A DNA stretch of 64,000 bases from Saprospiraceae bacterium (GTDB taxonomy: Bacteria; Bacteroidota; Bacteroidia; Chitinophagales; Saprospiraceae). The first letter of the stretch is position 1; each line of letters opens with the position of its first letter. The stretch spans positions 186,001-250,000 of the forward strand of contig JAEUUO010000007.1 in NCBI GenBank assembly GCA_016787575.1. The letters are read 5' to 3'. A model generated the notes under the pieces. That model did not search any database. It saw nothing but the letters and a program-made list of their open reading frames with translations, and was not told the origin of the DNA. The translations under genes and the position numbers were made by a program. Positions 22,401 through 26,993 of this stretch are shown in pieces.

Positions 22401-24142
22401 TCACTCGCTCCTCCAAAACTTGTTTGTGCAGCACCCCCTGAAATATATGCACCAGGCAGGGCAGCTTCAGCTGTTAAACCACAAACAAACGTATTGTCAT
22501 CAATAGCACGAATGGAGGTAACCCCCAAGTCTTCAGATCCAGTACCCCCTAAATAGGTAGCATAATGAAGTGTTCCTAAATCTCTTGAAAATACTGCAAC
22601 AAATCCATCATTGGCATCAAAACTATTGTCAAATGGAGTTCCAGGAGTGGGCAATCCACCGACCGTTGTACGACCACCTATAAATACACGATTTGTTGAT
22701 AAACTTAATCCATATGCTACAACTGTATTTGTACCAGAAACTGTACTCGGCCCATACATGGTTAAGTCAACCAAATCTGAACCTGTACTATTGATTCGAT
22801 ATACAATTGCAACCCGGGGTGTAGCTCCTGTACCAAAACCAGAAACAGAATTTAAATAACCGTCTGCATCATATGGAGCCGAACCAGTTGGTATGTTTCT
22901 ATTGGTTGCACCAGCACAGTAAACCATTCCATTATTTTGATCTACCTGAATAGCAAAAAGATATTGGTCAAAGTCCGGATCATTGCCGTCCATAAACGTT
23001 CCCCAACTTAAAACAGGGTCAATGACTGTTGGATAATTCGGATCTATTTTTGATTTAGATTTAAAACTAACATTCTTATTATTCTTCACATTAAATGCAA
23101 AGTCTAATGGAACTTTACCGGCTTCAGTTACCTGATATGTTTCAGGAATATGAAATTTTACATCGGTAAAGCGAAGACCTACATTCAAACTTCCGTCCTT
23201 TAAAACAGATAATTTATCTTGACCTTCAAATCGAAGATCAATGTTTTTATAATCTGCGCCCGGATCGACAATCCAGTCAAATTCTAGCGATCCATCTTGA
23301 TTACTATATAAACGAATGTCAATACCCGGATATACTTCTTCTAGTGTAATGTCTTTTGCAGCCTGAACACCAGATACCCATTTGGACTGATCATCTCCAA
23401 TAAAGAAGTTGTATTTGGTTCCAAAGGATTTACCTAATACTACTTTTGCATTCGGATTTGAATGTTCCATGTTTAAAGTAAATTGGTGTGCGCCATTAAA
23501 GAAACGATCCGTCTCTTTTGTTTTTTCATTCTTTACAAACAAATAATCCTTTGCAACAAATCGGATTTTATCCTTCTCTATATAAATGGAGCCTTGTTTT
23601 CCATTGAGGTAATAAAGGATATTTTTATTTTCCAATTGGCCTTTGTTTTCCATGAATCTCAAAACCTCTGCATTTTGCTTTAAGGTTTCTTTGACTTTGG
23701 TTTCTAATGGATTTTCTGCAACAAGCTGCGCCTGCACATTTGAAGTAAAGCCAACAAGGCATATTGTTAAGCTGACGAGTAAGAATGTAAACTTTGACAT
23801 ACTATTAGTTACGTTGATGTTTGAATTAGTTGAAATGGATGCGTTGGATTGAAATGAATTTCCAGTTAGAGATCCTGTTTCCCAGGAAACTGGATTGATC
23901 CACCGTTTATTAAGTCCTTCTTTAATCTGTATCAGAAAATTAATAAGATACATACAGCTGTATAAGATTAAGCTGCCTGATACAAAGGCTGTGAATAATC
24001 CTGGATTAAATAAAAGATTTAGAAAAGATCCGGACAGATTAAAATCCGAATAATTTATACTGGCTGCTAAAAGGACTGCAGCAGTAAACAATACGATGCA
24101 TAGCATCCACATACGCAACGAATGCGTTGTTGTAGTTTTCAT
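4487..24142 (-). CDS. Giant T9SS-exported repeat surface protein (6,551 residues)
   Basis: One uninterrupted 19.7-kb frame. Order, with approximate residues: two hydrophobic segments (10-30, 48-72); signal peptide MSKFTFLLVSLTICLVGFTS starting at 115; a DUF7948-like region with FMENKGQ (150-400); an SBBP beta-propeller-like region with repeated YLGGTG motifs (400-880); a GEVED domain (880-1045); three PKD-like units beginning KPNAG (1047-1290); three further Cys-containing PKD-like units beginning SASxxxICSG (1295-1584); one SprB repeat (1584-1654); a linker; 24 copies of a 152-residue domain (1755-5398); three DUF11-type domains each beginning D(L/M)A(L/I)RK with Asp-rich linkers (5400-5880); four SdrD-B domains with DxDGIQDPGE-type loops (5885-6357); and a C-terminal T9SS type A sorting domain (YPNPVNDLLKVEL ... 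GQYVLQIKT). It is probably a very long cell-surface or matrix adhesin. An ATG at 23800 would begin at the classical signal peptide, but the 114-codon extension is open and protein-like. Ligand unknown. Confidence 0.9.
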   Translation of the reverse strand: MKTTTTHSLRMWMLCIVLFTAAVLLAASINYSDFNLSGSFLNLLFNPGLFTAFVSGSLILYSCMYLINFLIQIKEGLNKRWINPVSWETGSLTGNSFQSNASISTNSNINVTNSMSKFTFLLVSLTICLVGFTSNVQAQLVAENPLETKVKETLKQNAEVLRFMENKGQLENKNILYYLNGKQGSIYIEKDKIRFVAKDYLFVKNEKTKETDRFFNGAHQFTLNMEHSNPNAKVVLGKSFGTKYNFFIGDDQSKWVSGVQAAKDITLEEVYPGIDIRLYSNQDGSLEFDWIVDPGADYKNIDLRFEGQDKLSVLKDGSLNVGLRFTDVKFHIPETYQVTEAGKVPLDFAFNVKNNKNVSFKSKSKIDPNYPTVIDPVLSWGTFMDGNDPDFDQYLFAIQVDQNNGMVYCAGATNRNIPTGSAPYDADGYLNSVSGFGTGATPRVAIVYRINSTGSDLVDLTMYGPSTVSGTNTVVAYGLSLSTNRVFIGGRTTVGGLPTPGTPFDNSFDANDGFVAVFSRDLGTLHYATYLGGTGSEDLGVTSIRAIDDNTFVCGLTAEAALPGAYISGGAAQTSFGGASDMWVGKFTTLNTLSFGTYVGGTGTEIFNDLELFADGRVAFAGSGTGSLTEVNSAASRSTGTDFDGILGVLNSTGTGFNYLDEIGGAGDDRINDCGINGSTIYWTGSSADGFPTSAGAYSSTNSGGLDVVVGSVSDVGGAASYKATLYGGGGDDIGSAIKRVMQTQCDGTEDAFLLVFGTTDNNAIGIPTVNINSDPFYDASNNGGLDIYFAGFNDNITSLVYATNIGGQYNDYLGDTGEPRGGNHLWVKGANIYCGTTTHSPTHSPQIVANTGFDQVKTNNANPTSDDTHVLFSIQFTSLFETDYSDAPSSYGTPSHILDCAHIRINTLDPETAPVPGVNANGDDNAGIDDEDGISTFPIYQSGGPQNISITVNSVMNSTGNSATLYGWIDFNNDGNFDNNEIATTAVANGFNGSKTLTWSSVTVSGNPSNQYLRLRLTTDALADDVSTTGVDERSTESAENGEVEDYYICVKPKAGVDQNVNCLASFPGGTATMAASGTGTWSAAAGNPGTALIVSPTSPTSVINSFSAAGTYTFVWTNATSCETDSALVTVTAKPNAGGNQTVNCVPTFPGGSAIMGATGVGTWSAQAGNPGTATIVSPNSPTTTIKDYTAAGSYNFIWTNTSGCNDTATITVTAKPNAGFDKNVSCVPSFPGGSTAMGATGTGNWTAHPSNQSSNIVTPSSPTTTINTFAGEGTYLYIWTVGSCTDTAAVIVTKGPVGSASPQSICSGTTSSVALNSTVPGSTFTWTAAQQSGASITGFSDCNTACGTTIAQTLTNTTNNASGVVRYTVIPTAPNGCVGSSFTVDVTVNPKPSGSASNQTICSGFTTSVTLSSTVPSSTFTWTAAQLSGSTITGFSNCAAACGTTIAQTLTNTSNATPGIVRYTVTPISPSNCPGNTFTVDVTVNPKPVGSASPETICSGATTSVALSSTAVGTTFTWTAAQQSGATITGFSNCAAACGTTIAQTLTNTTNNNAGVVRYTVTPTSADGCVGATFQVNVTVNPKPGVSVTTTPACIGVSNGTATAVVTGGSAPFSYDWSNGQTSATITNLANATYTVTVEDNNNCTNIASGTVQQQGISAMTANPSACNPATNTYSVSGSLTLVNPPASGTLTVSIGASQQVFNAPFNSPTNYTITGLNADGAVHTVNAVFSAGAQCSKSTNYTAPVNCQPIITHSKSFVSATQTGAHSFSVVYTITVGNTGGDGQYDLKDVPGFDDDIAITSASFTTNAPGNPGGALAGTGPWTLANDQAILTGQTHTYTLTVNVTIDLSVGSSGNNSYTKCGTATPGNPTSGEGLYNESRLDTNNDGTPEETKKACGDIPYLDMTKSVASINPLGGNMYNVLYTITVKNLGGANGQYDLTDAPAFENDINIGSASYTSNAPGNAGSALAGTGPWILASDQGIIVGATHTYTLTVKVTLDLAGGGGDNVYTKCGAAIPGDPSSGEGLYNQSKMDTNNDGTNDETDEACGDLPYITTTKSVSSIIALGGNMYNVIYSITAQNIGGATGQYDLSDVPGFDDDITIGSASYTTNAPGNPGGALAGTGPWTLANDQNISAGATHTYTLTVKVTLDLRATSGGNNVYTKCGTATPGDPAAGEGLYNQSKMDSNNDGTPEETREACADLPYIVNTKSVASISPLGGNMYNVAYTIQVRNLGGVNGTYDLVDAPGFDNDFAINSASYTSNAPGNPGLTLVGTGPWTLANDQNIVAGAIHTYTLTVKVTLDLTPGSGGDNVYTKCGNTNPGDPQSGEGLYNQSRVDSNNDGIAEDTSEVCSDVPYVTSNKSISTISPLGGNMYNVNYTITVQNLGGANGQYDLKDIPGFDDDITINTASYTSNAPGNAGSALAGTGPWTLANDQSILVGATHTYTLTVKVTLDLTVGSGGNNTYTKCGTAIPGDPSSGEGLYNQSTIDTNNDGVVEETKEACGDLPYIVSNKTLSSITPLGGNMYNVVYSITTQNQGGANGQYDLTDVPGFDDDFTINSASYVSNAPGNGGSALAGNGPWTLANDQAITAGATHTYTLTVKVTLNLRTGSGGDNTYTKCGNAIPGDPTSGEGLYNQSKLDTNNDGTPEDVDEVCGDVPYITNIKSVSSVTPLGGNMYTVVYQVLVKNSGGANGQYDLIDAPGFDDDFTINSASYASNAPGNPGAALVGSGPWTLSNDQAITAGATHTYTITVKVTLDLSAGSGGNNVYTKCGSATPGDPTNGEGLYNRSTVDVNNDGIPEDTSEVCTDLSYITSTKTIASIVPLGGNMYNVTYNMTVQNQGGINGQYDLTDAPGFDNDFTLNSASYTSNAPGNPGSALVGTGPWTLANDQAINAGSTHTYVLTVKVTLDLNAGSGGDNVYTKCGNSTPGNPNAGEGLYNESRLDINNDGIADELREVCADVPYVTTNKSIASINSLGGNMYNVTYSITVQNQGGTTGQYDLSDVPGFDDDITINSASYTSNAPGNAGAALAGTGPWTLANDQSIVVGATHTYTLVVKVTLDLRTTSAGNNSYTKCGTATPGDPTSGEGLYNQSKMDTNNDGTPEETKEVCGDVPYITTVKTVNSITPLGGNMFNVSYQIQVRNIGGANGTYDLIDAPGFDNDFAINSSSYTSNAPGNAGSALAGIGPWTLANDQAILTGATHTYTVVVKVTLDLTAGSGGDNIYTACGSATPGDPTSGEGLYNRARVDINNDGIPEDTSETCADVPYITSNKSLTTIAPLGGNMYNVTYTITVQNLGASAGQYDLLDVPAFDNDITIGSASYTTTAPGNAGGALAGSGPWTLANDQAIVAGGTHTYTLIVKVTLDLTAGTGGDNIYTKCGNSTPGNPTAGEGLYNESRMDSNNDGTPEETKKACGDLPYIVTTKTFSSKTDLGGNMYNVNYTITVQNLGGANGQYDLTDIPGFDDDITINNAAYTSNAPGNAGSALAGTGPWTLANDQAILVGAIHTYTLTVKVTLDLNASSGGNNTYTKCGSATPGDPNVGEGLYNQSKMDTNNDGIPEETKEACGDLPYVSTTKTVASIAALGGNMFEVKYTIKVSNTGGANGQYDLTDIPGFDDDIAINSSSYASDAPGNSGGSLAGVGPWTLANDQAIGVGAIHTYTITVKVTIDLNPGSGGNNVYTKCGSAIPGDPAAGEGLYNQSRMDTNNDGIPEDVDEACGDLPYITSNKSITTIAPLGGNMYNVTYNITVQNLGAVNGQYDLTDIPGFDNDISIGSTSFSTTAPGNPGGALAGSGPWTLANDQAIAAGASHSYTITVKITLNLEPGSGGDDVYTKCGAITPGDPNAGEGLYNQSKLDSNNDGVAEETKEACGDIPYVSATKTITSTTPLGGNMYNVTYSIVVRNLGGAIGQYDLSDAPAFDNDIAIGSASYTTTAPGNPGGALAGTGPWTLANDQSIAIGATHTYTLTVKVTLDLNPGSGGDDTYTKCGAVNPGDPNAGEGLYNQSKLDSNNDGTPEDVDETCGDLPYVTSTKTITTITNLGGNMYNVSYAIVVKNLGGVNGTYDLSDVPGFDNDITIGSATYTSTAPGNPGGGLAGVGPWTLANDQVIGVGATHTYTLTVKVTLDLRVGTSGDNIYTKCGNAIPGDPSSGEGLYNQSRLDSNNDGTPEETKEACGDLPYIVNTKSVNSITPLGGNMFNVKYNIAVKNIGGANGQYDLTDVPGFDNDFAIGSASYTSDAPGNAGNALAGSGPWTLANDQAITTGATHNYIVTVKVTLDLSPGSGGDNVYTKCGAVNPADPNSGEGLYNQTRVDINNDGIPEDTSETCADIPYVTSAKTINSITSLGGHMYNVVYKIVVKNLGGAAGQYDLLDVPGFDNDITIGSASYSSDAPGNAGGSLAGVGPWSLANDQGINANATHTYLVTIKVTLDLNAASGGDNIYTKCGQVNPNNPQSGEGLYNESRMDSNNDGTPEEVSKVCGDLPYVVSSKSVTSVTPLGGNMFNVSYKMVVQNLGGINGPYDLTDVPGFDDDITINTASYTSDAPGNPGGPLAGIGPWLLANDQNIVNGAVHTYNLTVKVTLNLDPASPGNNTYTKCGAATPGDPNTGEGLYNQAKLDINNDGVPEDVDEACGDVPYVTASKSIASITPLGANMYTVKYQINVTNLGGTAGMYDLVDQPGLDDDITLGSVSYTSDAPGNSGGSLIGSGPWTLANDQAIGIGSTHSYIITAKVTLDLTIGSSGDNIYTKCGNAIPGDPTAGEGLYNQSKLDNNNDGIPEELDEVCGDLPYVTTNKTLTNISNLGGHMYNVTYQLVVQNLGGANGQYDLSDIPGFDNDIAIGSASFTSTAPGNPGSALIGSGPWILANDQNIGAFSTHNYTLTVKVTLNLETGSGGDDIYTKCAAVTPGDPTSGEGLYNQSKMDSNNDGIPEELRETCGDIPYVVNAKTIASITPLGGNMYNVVYQLVVRNLGGANGQYDLTDIPGFDNDIVINSASFTTTGPGAAGALAGVGPWTLANDLVITPGATHTYTVTVKVTIQMEGGAGNDVYTKCGNATPGDPTAGEGLYNQAKLDINNDGTPEDVDEACGDLPYVTAAKTVANITNLGGHMYNVTYNVVVRNLGGAIGQYDLNDIPGFDDDIAINSASFTSNAPGNAGGPLAGSGPWNLANDQNINPNATHTYVLTVKVTIDLRATSGGDNIYTACGQLTAPGDPSPGEGLYNQSTMDSNNDGIPEEYDETCADLPYVVSSKTITSIIPLGGGMHTINYQLKVQNLGGAIGQYDLTDAPGFDNDLTINTASYTTTAPGNPGGALAGSGPWVLANDQSIGIGSTHTYNLTVKATLDFRPGSGGDNVYSECGKTTPGTPKAGEGVFNQSRMDINNDGTPEDVDDVCGDIDIVDMAIRKTTVTPTPYSYGQLITFNLEVFNQGNITLTSIVLNDYLPSGYTFNPADNIAGWSQINPALLEYNAVASVPKYSSVIVPLKLRVAMSSGYKAWFNYSEVKSYKDVSGVDRTFEELDSKPNSNTPAELSVLPGDPGDDNINTMDIGGNEDDHDPAGFNVFDLALRKVSKGANPLTYGEVVPFEITLFNQGSISAMNPQVTDYVPLGFQFVQANNPTWTYNAGTREALTTYSGKIKPGDSVKLTINLTLLPNLGNPRAWDNIGEIETVTDTLGNVLTDFDSSPGGTKDDDGPAIDDAINDPNDQDDHDPSVGPVFDLALRKYVKNKLPYYAPGDVVPYTITVFNQGNITAKNIQVNDYMPQGYVFDAGTNPGWGFVGSTLVYNNIAKLYPGDSVQLTLNLKVQIAAVPTLLDWDNYAEIRTANDTLNVNRDNDDADSKPNTNSAWERQVVENHIWDNVIDGNGQVENEDEDDHDFENVKVTGAIGDRVWDDLDGDGIQDPGEPGLPNVIANLYDCSTLALVKKDTTDANGLYLFDFLLPLKSYFVKYDFGLVPPGYGFTFQNQGADDTKDSDVDANGVGPCLTIQPGKRDSTYDAGLVRLGSFSDFVWNDKDGDGIQDPGEEGIQGVIVTVYNAVTKLPVKNTITDANGYWILKDLLPQDYYLKFEAPPGYVLTISNSTSDFKDSDVDGSNGPGTTATTHLSPGEDDTSTDAGYYSCAMICGDVWYDFDMDGIYDPEEKGINGLRVYIIDAISGATVSTLTTSVKPGTPSDDGYFKAACLRPGTYYIRFERPGHLGASEPYKGSNPNKDSDISHENGVNTTKKFVVVSGDMVCGYGGGFQVKSIVGDRVWVDQNFNGIQDQGEAPLSGVKVSAYKSTGTMVSEGISGADGQFTLDGMIQGDYYVKFELPGTSYGFTRPHAGFDDVDSDVDGTFGYGSTQMYRIQSGEVRPTIDAGVVSQVLAVEWLSFDGNYNGSFTELDWTTRVDINTDHFVIERRHESETDFKEIGQVEANSDMTLTSHEYDFDDFDVTQSGVYYYRLKQFDKNGRFTYSKIISIRVSTEDELNVFIYPNPVNDLLKVELWIPQDTELDVRVFDQTGKTVLYAPFSEYKTKGKYSELLNTANLISGQYVLQIKTISGVINKKFTVSR
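7942..18880 (-). repeat. 24 tandem 456-bp coding repeats inside the giant gene
   Basis: Twenty-four head-to-tail copies of a 152-codon unit account for about 10.94 kb (24 x 456 = 10,944). Unit landmarks are K(S/T)xxSIxPLGGNMYNV near the start, then GQYDLxDxPGFD(D/N)D, SASYTSNAPGN, GTGPWTLANDQ, THTYTLTVKVTLDL, YTKCG, PGDPxSGEGLYNQS, a DxNNDGxPEE loop and CGDLPY at the end. Each unit has one Cys in the YTKCG position and one in the CGDLPY position. Units differ by a few residues in length (units 2 and 22 are slightly short). Synonymous positions differ widely between units, so the copies are not recent identical duplicates. Confidence 0.95.
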
Positions 24143-24693
24143 ATATTGAGACTTTACAATTCGATCCTTGAGAATCCTTCTTACACCCTTAGCATGTACT
24201 GCTAACTTCTACACCAGAATTCAGTCTGCGGAAATCTTAAAATCAAATATTGTACCAGAAATCAAAAAACTTCAAATACAATGCCTTGCCGTAGTCGGTT
24301 TCCACAAACTCAGGCAAACATAAATACATATTACATATTTTTTTAATATTTTAAATATATTTTTTATTTAATATTTTTATAATACTATTAATCAAGTTAT
24401 TACAAATTATTTATTATAATATGTATTTATATTATTTATTATTATCATATATAAATATATAATAAAATATTTATATATGTTTGGAAATGAGCGCATTGCG
24501 CACTGATTTGTTCTTGTGATAGAAGCATGTTTTATAAATGCTGCAGCGTTTCTAAGCTAAGTTTCGTTTACCTTTTAGAAGATTTTGTGTAGCTGCCTTT
24601 ATCTGCAGGCAACAATTACCCGCTATAATGCCTCTTGATATAAGGCGTAACAATTTCCTGATTTACTTTTTAACTGACCAACCCTACGAGATT
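24143..24693. promoter_or_regulatory. Divergent intergenic region with two candidate -7 elements
   Basis: The 551-base gap between the giant gene (leftward) and the next gene (rightward) has no coding frame worth calling. It contains TATGTTTG on the minus strand at 24322-24315, 173 bases from the giant-gene ATG, and TATGTTTG on the plus strand at 24476-24483, 211 bases from the ATG at 24694. Both match TAnnTTTG. Between them lies about 150 bases of nearly pure A/T. No -33 element was convincing, so promoter calls are tentative. Confidence 0.45.
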
Positions 24694-26964
24694 ATGAAAA
24701 ATGCACTACAAGCAATTCTCCCTATCAAAACCGTTTTCACTTACCTTTTTATATTACTGCTATTGAATTTTAGTTCCAACGGATTTGCACAATGCACGCC
24801 TCCAATGGCAGAAGAATGCGAATTTTCCAGTGTTCTTTGTTCGTTGGATGAATTAAATGGTTATGCTTGTAATAACCCAAGCACAGTTGCTAGTCCTTGT
24901 AACCCCCTTTGCTCACAAGGTGGTGTAGGTCATAATACTTCCTGGTGGGGTTTTGTAACAAACGGGGGAACTGTTAGCATCACGATGGAAATTGGAGGAT
25001 GTACCACTCAACAAGGACTACAATTTGGGATTTGGGGGGATTGTGTTTGTAGAGAAGAAATTGTATGCCGCTCTATCCCTTGCATTCCACCAAATTCAAA
25101 TGCAACCGTTAATGTCAACCTTATCGCTTGTAAAACCTATTACCTTTGGGTTGATGGTTGTTCGGGAGATATTTGTGATTTCACACTCCATACCTCTGGG
25201 GGTGGGCCACCACAATTAAGTCCATTAACTCCAATCAACAATGTACAAACTAGGGTCATCCAACCCGTTTGTGAAGGTGCTTGTAATTTTTTGTTTTTTG
25301 TAAATCCTCAACCTGGCGGTTGTGAACCAACCTACGTTTGGACACTAGATGGGGATGAAGTTGGCGATAATTCTAATGAACAAAGACTTGATTTTCCAGA
25401 CCAGGGTGATTTTGTGATTTGTGTTACTGCTTATATCGGAAATCCTACAAGTGGTTCAATTTGCGCTCAGGAAGGTCCGGTCTGTGCCACCATAAAAGTT
25501 AGGCCCAATCCTGACAAAGAAGGAGTACCGAGAACGATTTGTTATGAGCAAGCAAATCCTGGAGGGTATAAGTGGTTTTCACAACGCATTTTTCAAACTG
25601 GTTATTACAGAGAACAGTTTACCGATGCCAACTGCTGTAAATTTGATTCACTGGTACTATTTAATGTCTTGCCCAGGCCTACTCCTCAAAAAATAAACTA
25701 CATTGGTTGTAATAGCGAAGCCTATAAGTCTCCTTTGGGTATAAGCATCCCTGGTTGTAGAACAAACTATGAATTCAATGCTGGTAAAACGCAAGATCCA
25801 TATCGATGTGATAGTACTGCTTTATTAACAGCTATCTATCCTACCATCATTCCGCAATTTACTCAAACTTGCAACCAGGGTATCGTTGGTATTTCTTCTA
25901 ATTTAACAATTATTGATTCTTGCAATTCCAATGCAAGTTTTAGTTACAAGTATTTTTGGTATCGACTGCAGGACCCTGCTAAGAACATCCTAAGTACCGA
26001 TGATAGAATTTTTGTTACCAAACCTGAGTCATACTGTATTGAAGTAAGTCTCACGACATTGTTTGAAAGTCAAAGTAAAACCTGTACCTCCACATTTTGC
26101 TATGATGTTAAAGTAGATACCAATCATGCCAATTTATTTATTTCCGGAGCTGATACCGTGTGTTTAAATCAACAATACCGCATGACTTTCGATACTTCAG
26201 AGGTCCCTGGTATTCAACATTTCTTTTGGGAATTGAGCCCGGATGGAAAAATTAGTACTCCAGTTCCTGAGTTATCAAATTCCATAGATGTCAGTTGGAC
26301 TGTGAAAGGAAATAAAAAGGCATGTCTCAGTTTTAAAAACGACTCTTTAAATATTTGCTTTTTATGCAAAGAAATTACAGTTATTAAAGCAGCAGAAGCG
26401 GGTGCTGATTTTAAAGTATTTGGATTAAAAACAAGTTTGAATGCAAATCCGGTAAGCACTGGACTCTGGCGAAAAATAAGCGGACCTGGTTCAGTAGCAT
26501 TTTCCAATCCGAGAGATCCTAAATCACGCGTAACAGTCAGCAAAACGGGAATTTATCAACTCGAATGGGACGCAACTAATTACGGTTGCCATGACTTAGA
26601 TACGGTACAAATAGAATTTTTTACTTATCCAAAAATCTTAGTAAAGAAAACACCCCTTGTTTCTGAAAAACAAAATCAACGCAATCAACAAATTACAAAC
26701 CAAGGCCGCATCGTTAATTTTCAAACACCGAATCCTATTGAAAGTGTGGGACGAACCAGCATTGAATTTGACGAATCCATTCTGTTTGAACGGATTCAAT
26801 ATTGTTGGATAAATCTTACAGGTTCGATCGAATTAAATGGAACTGTGTATAATACTAATTGCAATTCTATTTGTGAAATCAAAGCTCCTGTCAAATCTGG
26901 ACTTTATTTACTTCAAATTGATGCAGATGGTTTTAGGGGTGTACAAAAAGTATTGATTTATTAA
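24694..26964 (+). CDS. Secreted Cys-rich protein with T9SS-like C-terminus (paralogue 1)
   Basis: The ATG at 24694 gives 756 residues and a clear signal peptide (KTVFTYLFILLLLNFSSNGF then AQ). An in-frame ATG at 24628 only adds a poor N-terminus. The mature protein opens QCTPPMAEEC and is rich in paired cysteines, with blocks SLDELNGYAC, CKTYYLWVDGCSGDICDF, VQPVCEGAC-type and YVWTLDGDEVGDNSNEQ. Late in the protein are a PKD-like region (LNANPVSTGLWRKISGPGSV) and a C-terminal beta-sandwich ending SGLYLLQIDADGFRGVQKVL, which resembles T9SS sorting domains. The next gene, 29 bases downstream, is a diverged duplicate. I do not recognise a named family beyond this; it is probably surface-exposed or secreted. 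Confidence 0.8.
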   Translation: MKNALQAILPIKTVFTYLFILLLLNFSSNGFAQCTPPMAEECEFSSVLCSLDELNGYACNNPSTVASPCNPLCSQGGVGHNTSWWGFVTNGGTVSITMEIGGCTTQQGLQFGIWGDCVCREEIVCRSIPCIPPNSNATVNVNLIACKTYYLWVDGCSGDICDFTLHTSGGGPPQLSPLTPINNVQTRVIQPVCEGACNFLFFVNPQPGGCEPTYVWTLDGDEVGDNSNEQRLDFPDQGDFVICVTAYIGNPTSGSICAQEGPVCATIKVRPNPDKEGVPRTICYEQANPGGYKWFSQRIFQTGYYREQFTDANCCKFDSLVLFNVLPRPTPQKINYIGCNSEAYKSPLGISIPGCRTNYEFNAGKTQDPYRCDSTALLTAIYPTIIPQFTQTCNQGIVGISSNLTIIDSCNSNASFSYKYFWYRLQDPAKNILSTDDRIFVTKPESYCIEVSLTTLFESQSKTCTSTFCYDVKVDTNHANLFISGADTVCLNQQYRMTFDTSEVPGIQHFFWELSPDGKISTPVPELSNSIDVSWTVKGNKKACLSFKNDSLNICFLCKEITVIKAAEAGADFKVFGLKTSLNANPVSTGLWRKISGPGSVAFSNPRDPKSRVTVSKTGIYQLEWDATNYGCHDLDTVQIEFFTYPKILVKKTPLVSEKQNQRNQQITNQGRIVNFQTPNPIESVGRTSIEFDESILFERIQYCWINLTGSIELNGTVYNTNCNSICEIKAPVKSGLYLLQIDADGFRGVQKVLIY

Positions 26965-26993
26965 AAACAAGGCAACGATTCAATAAAATAGAT

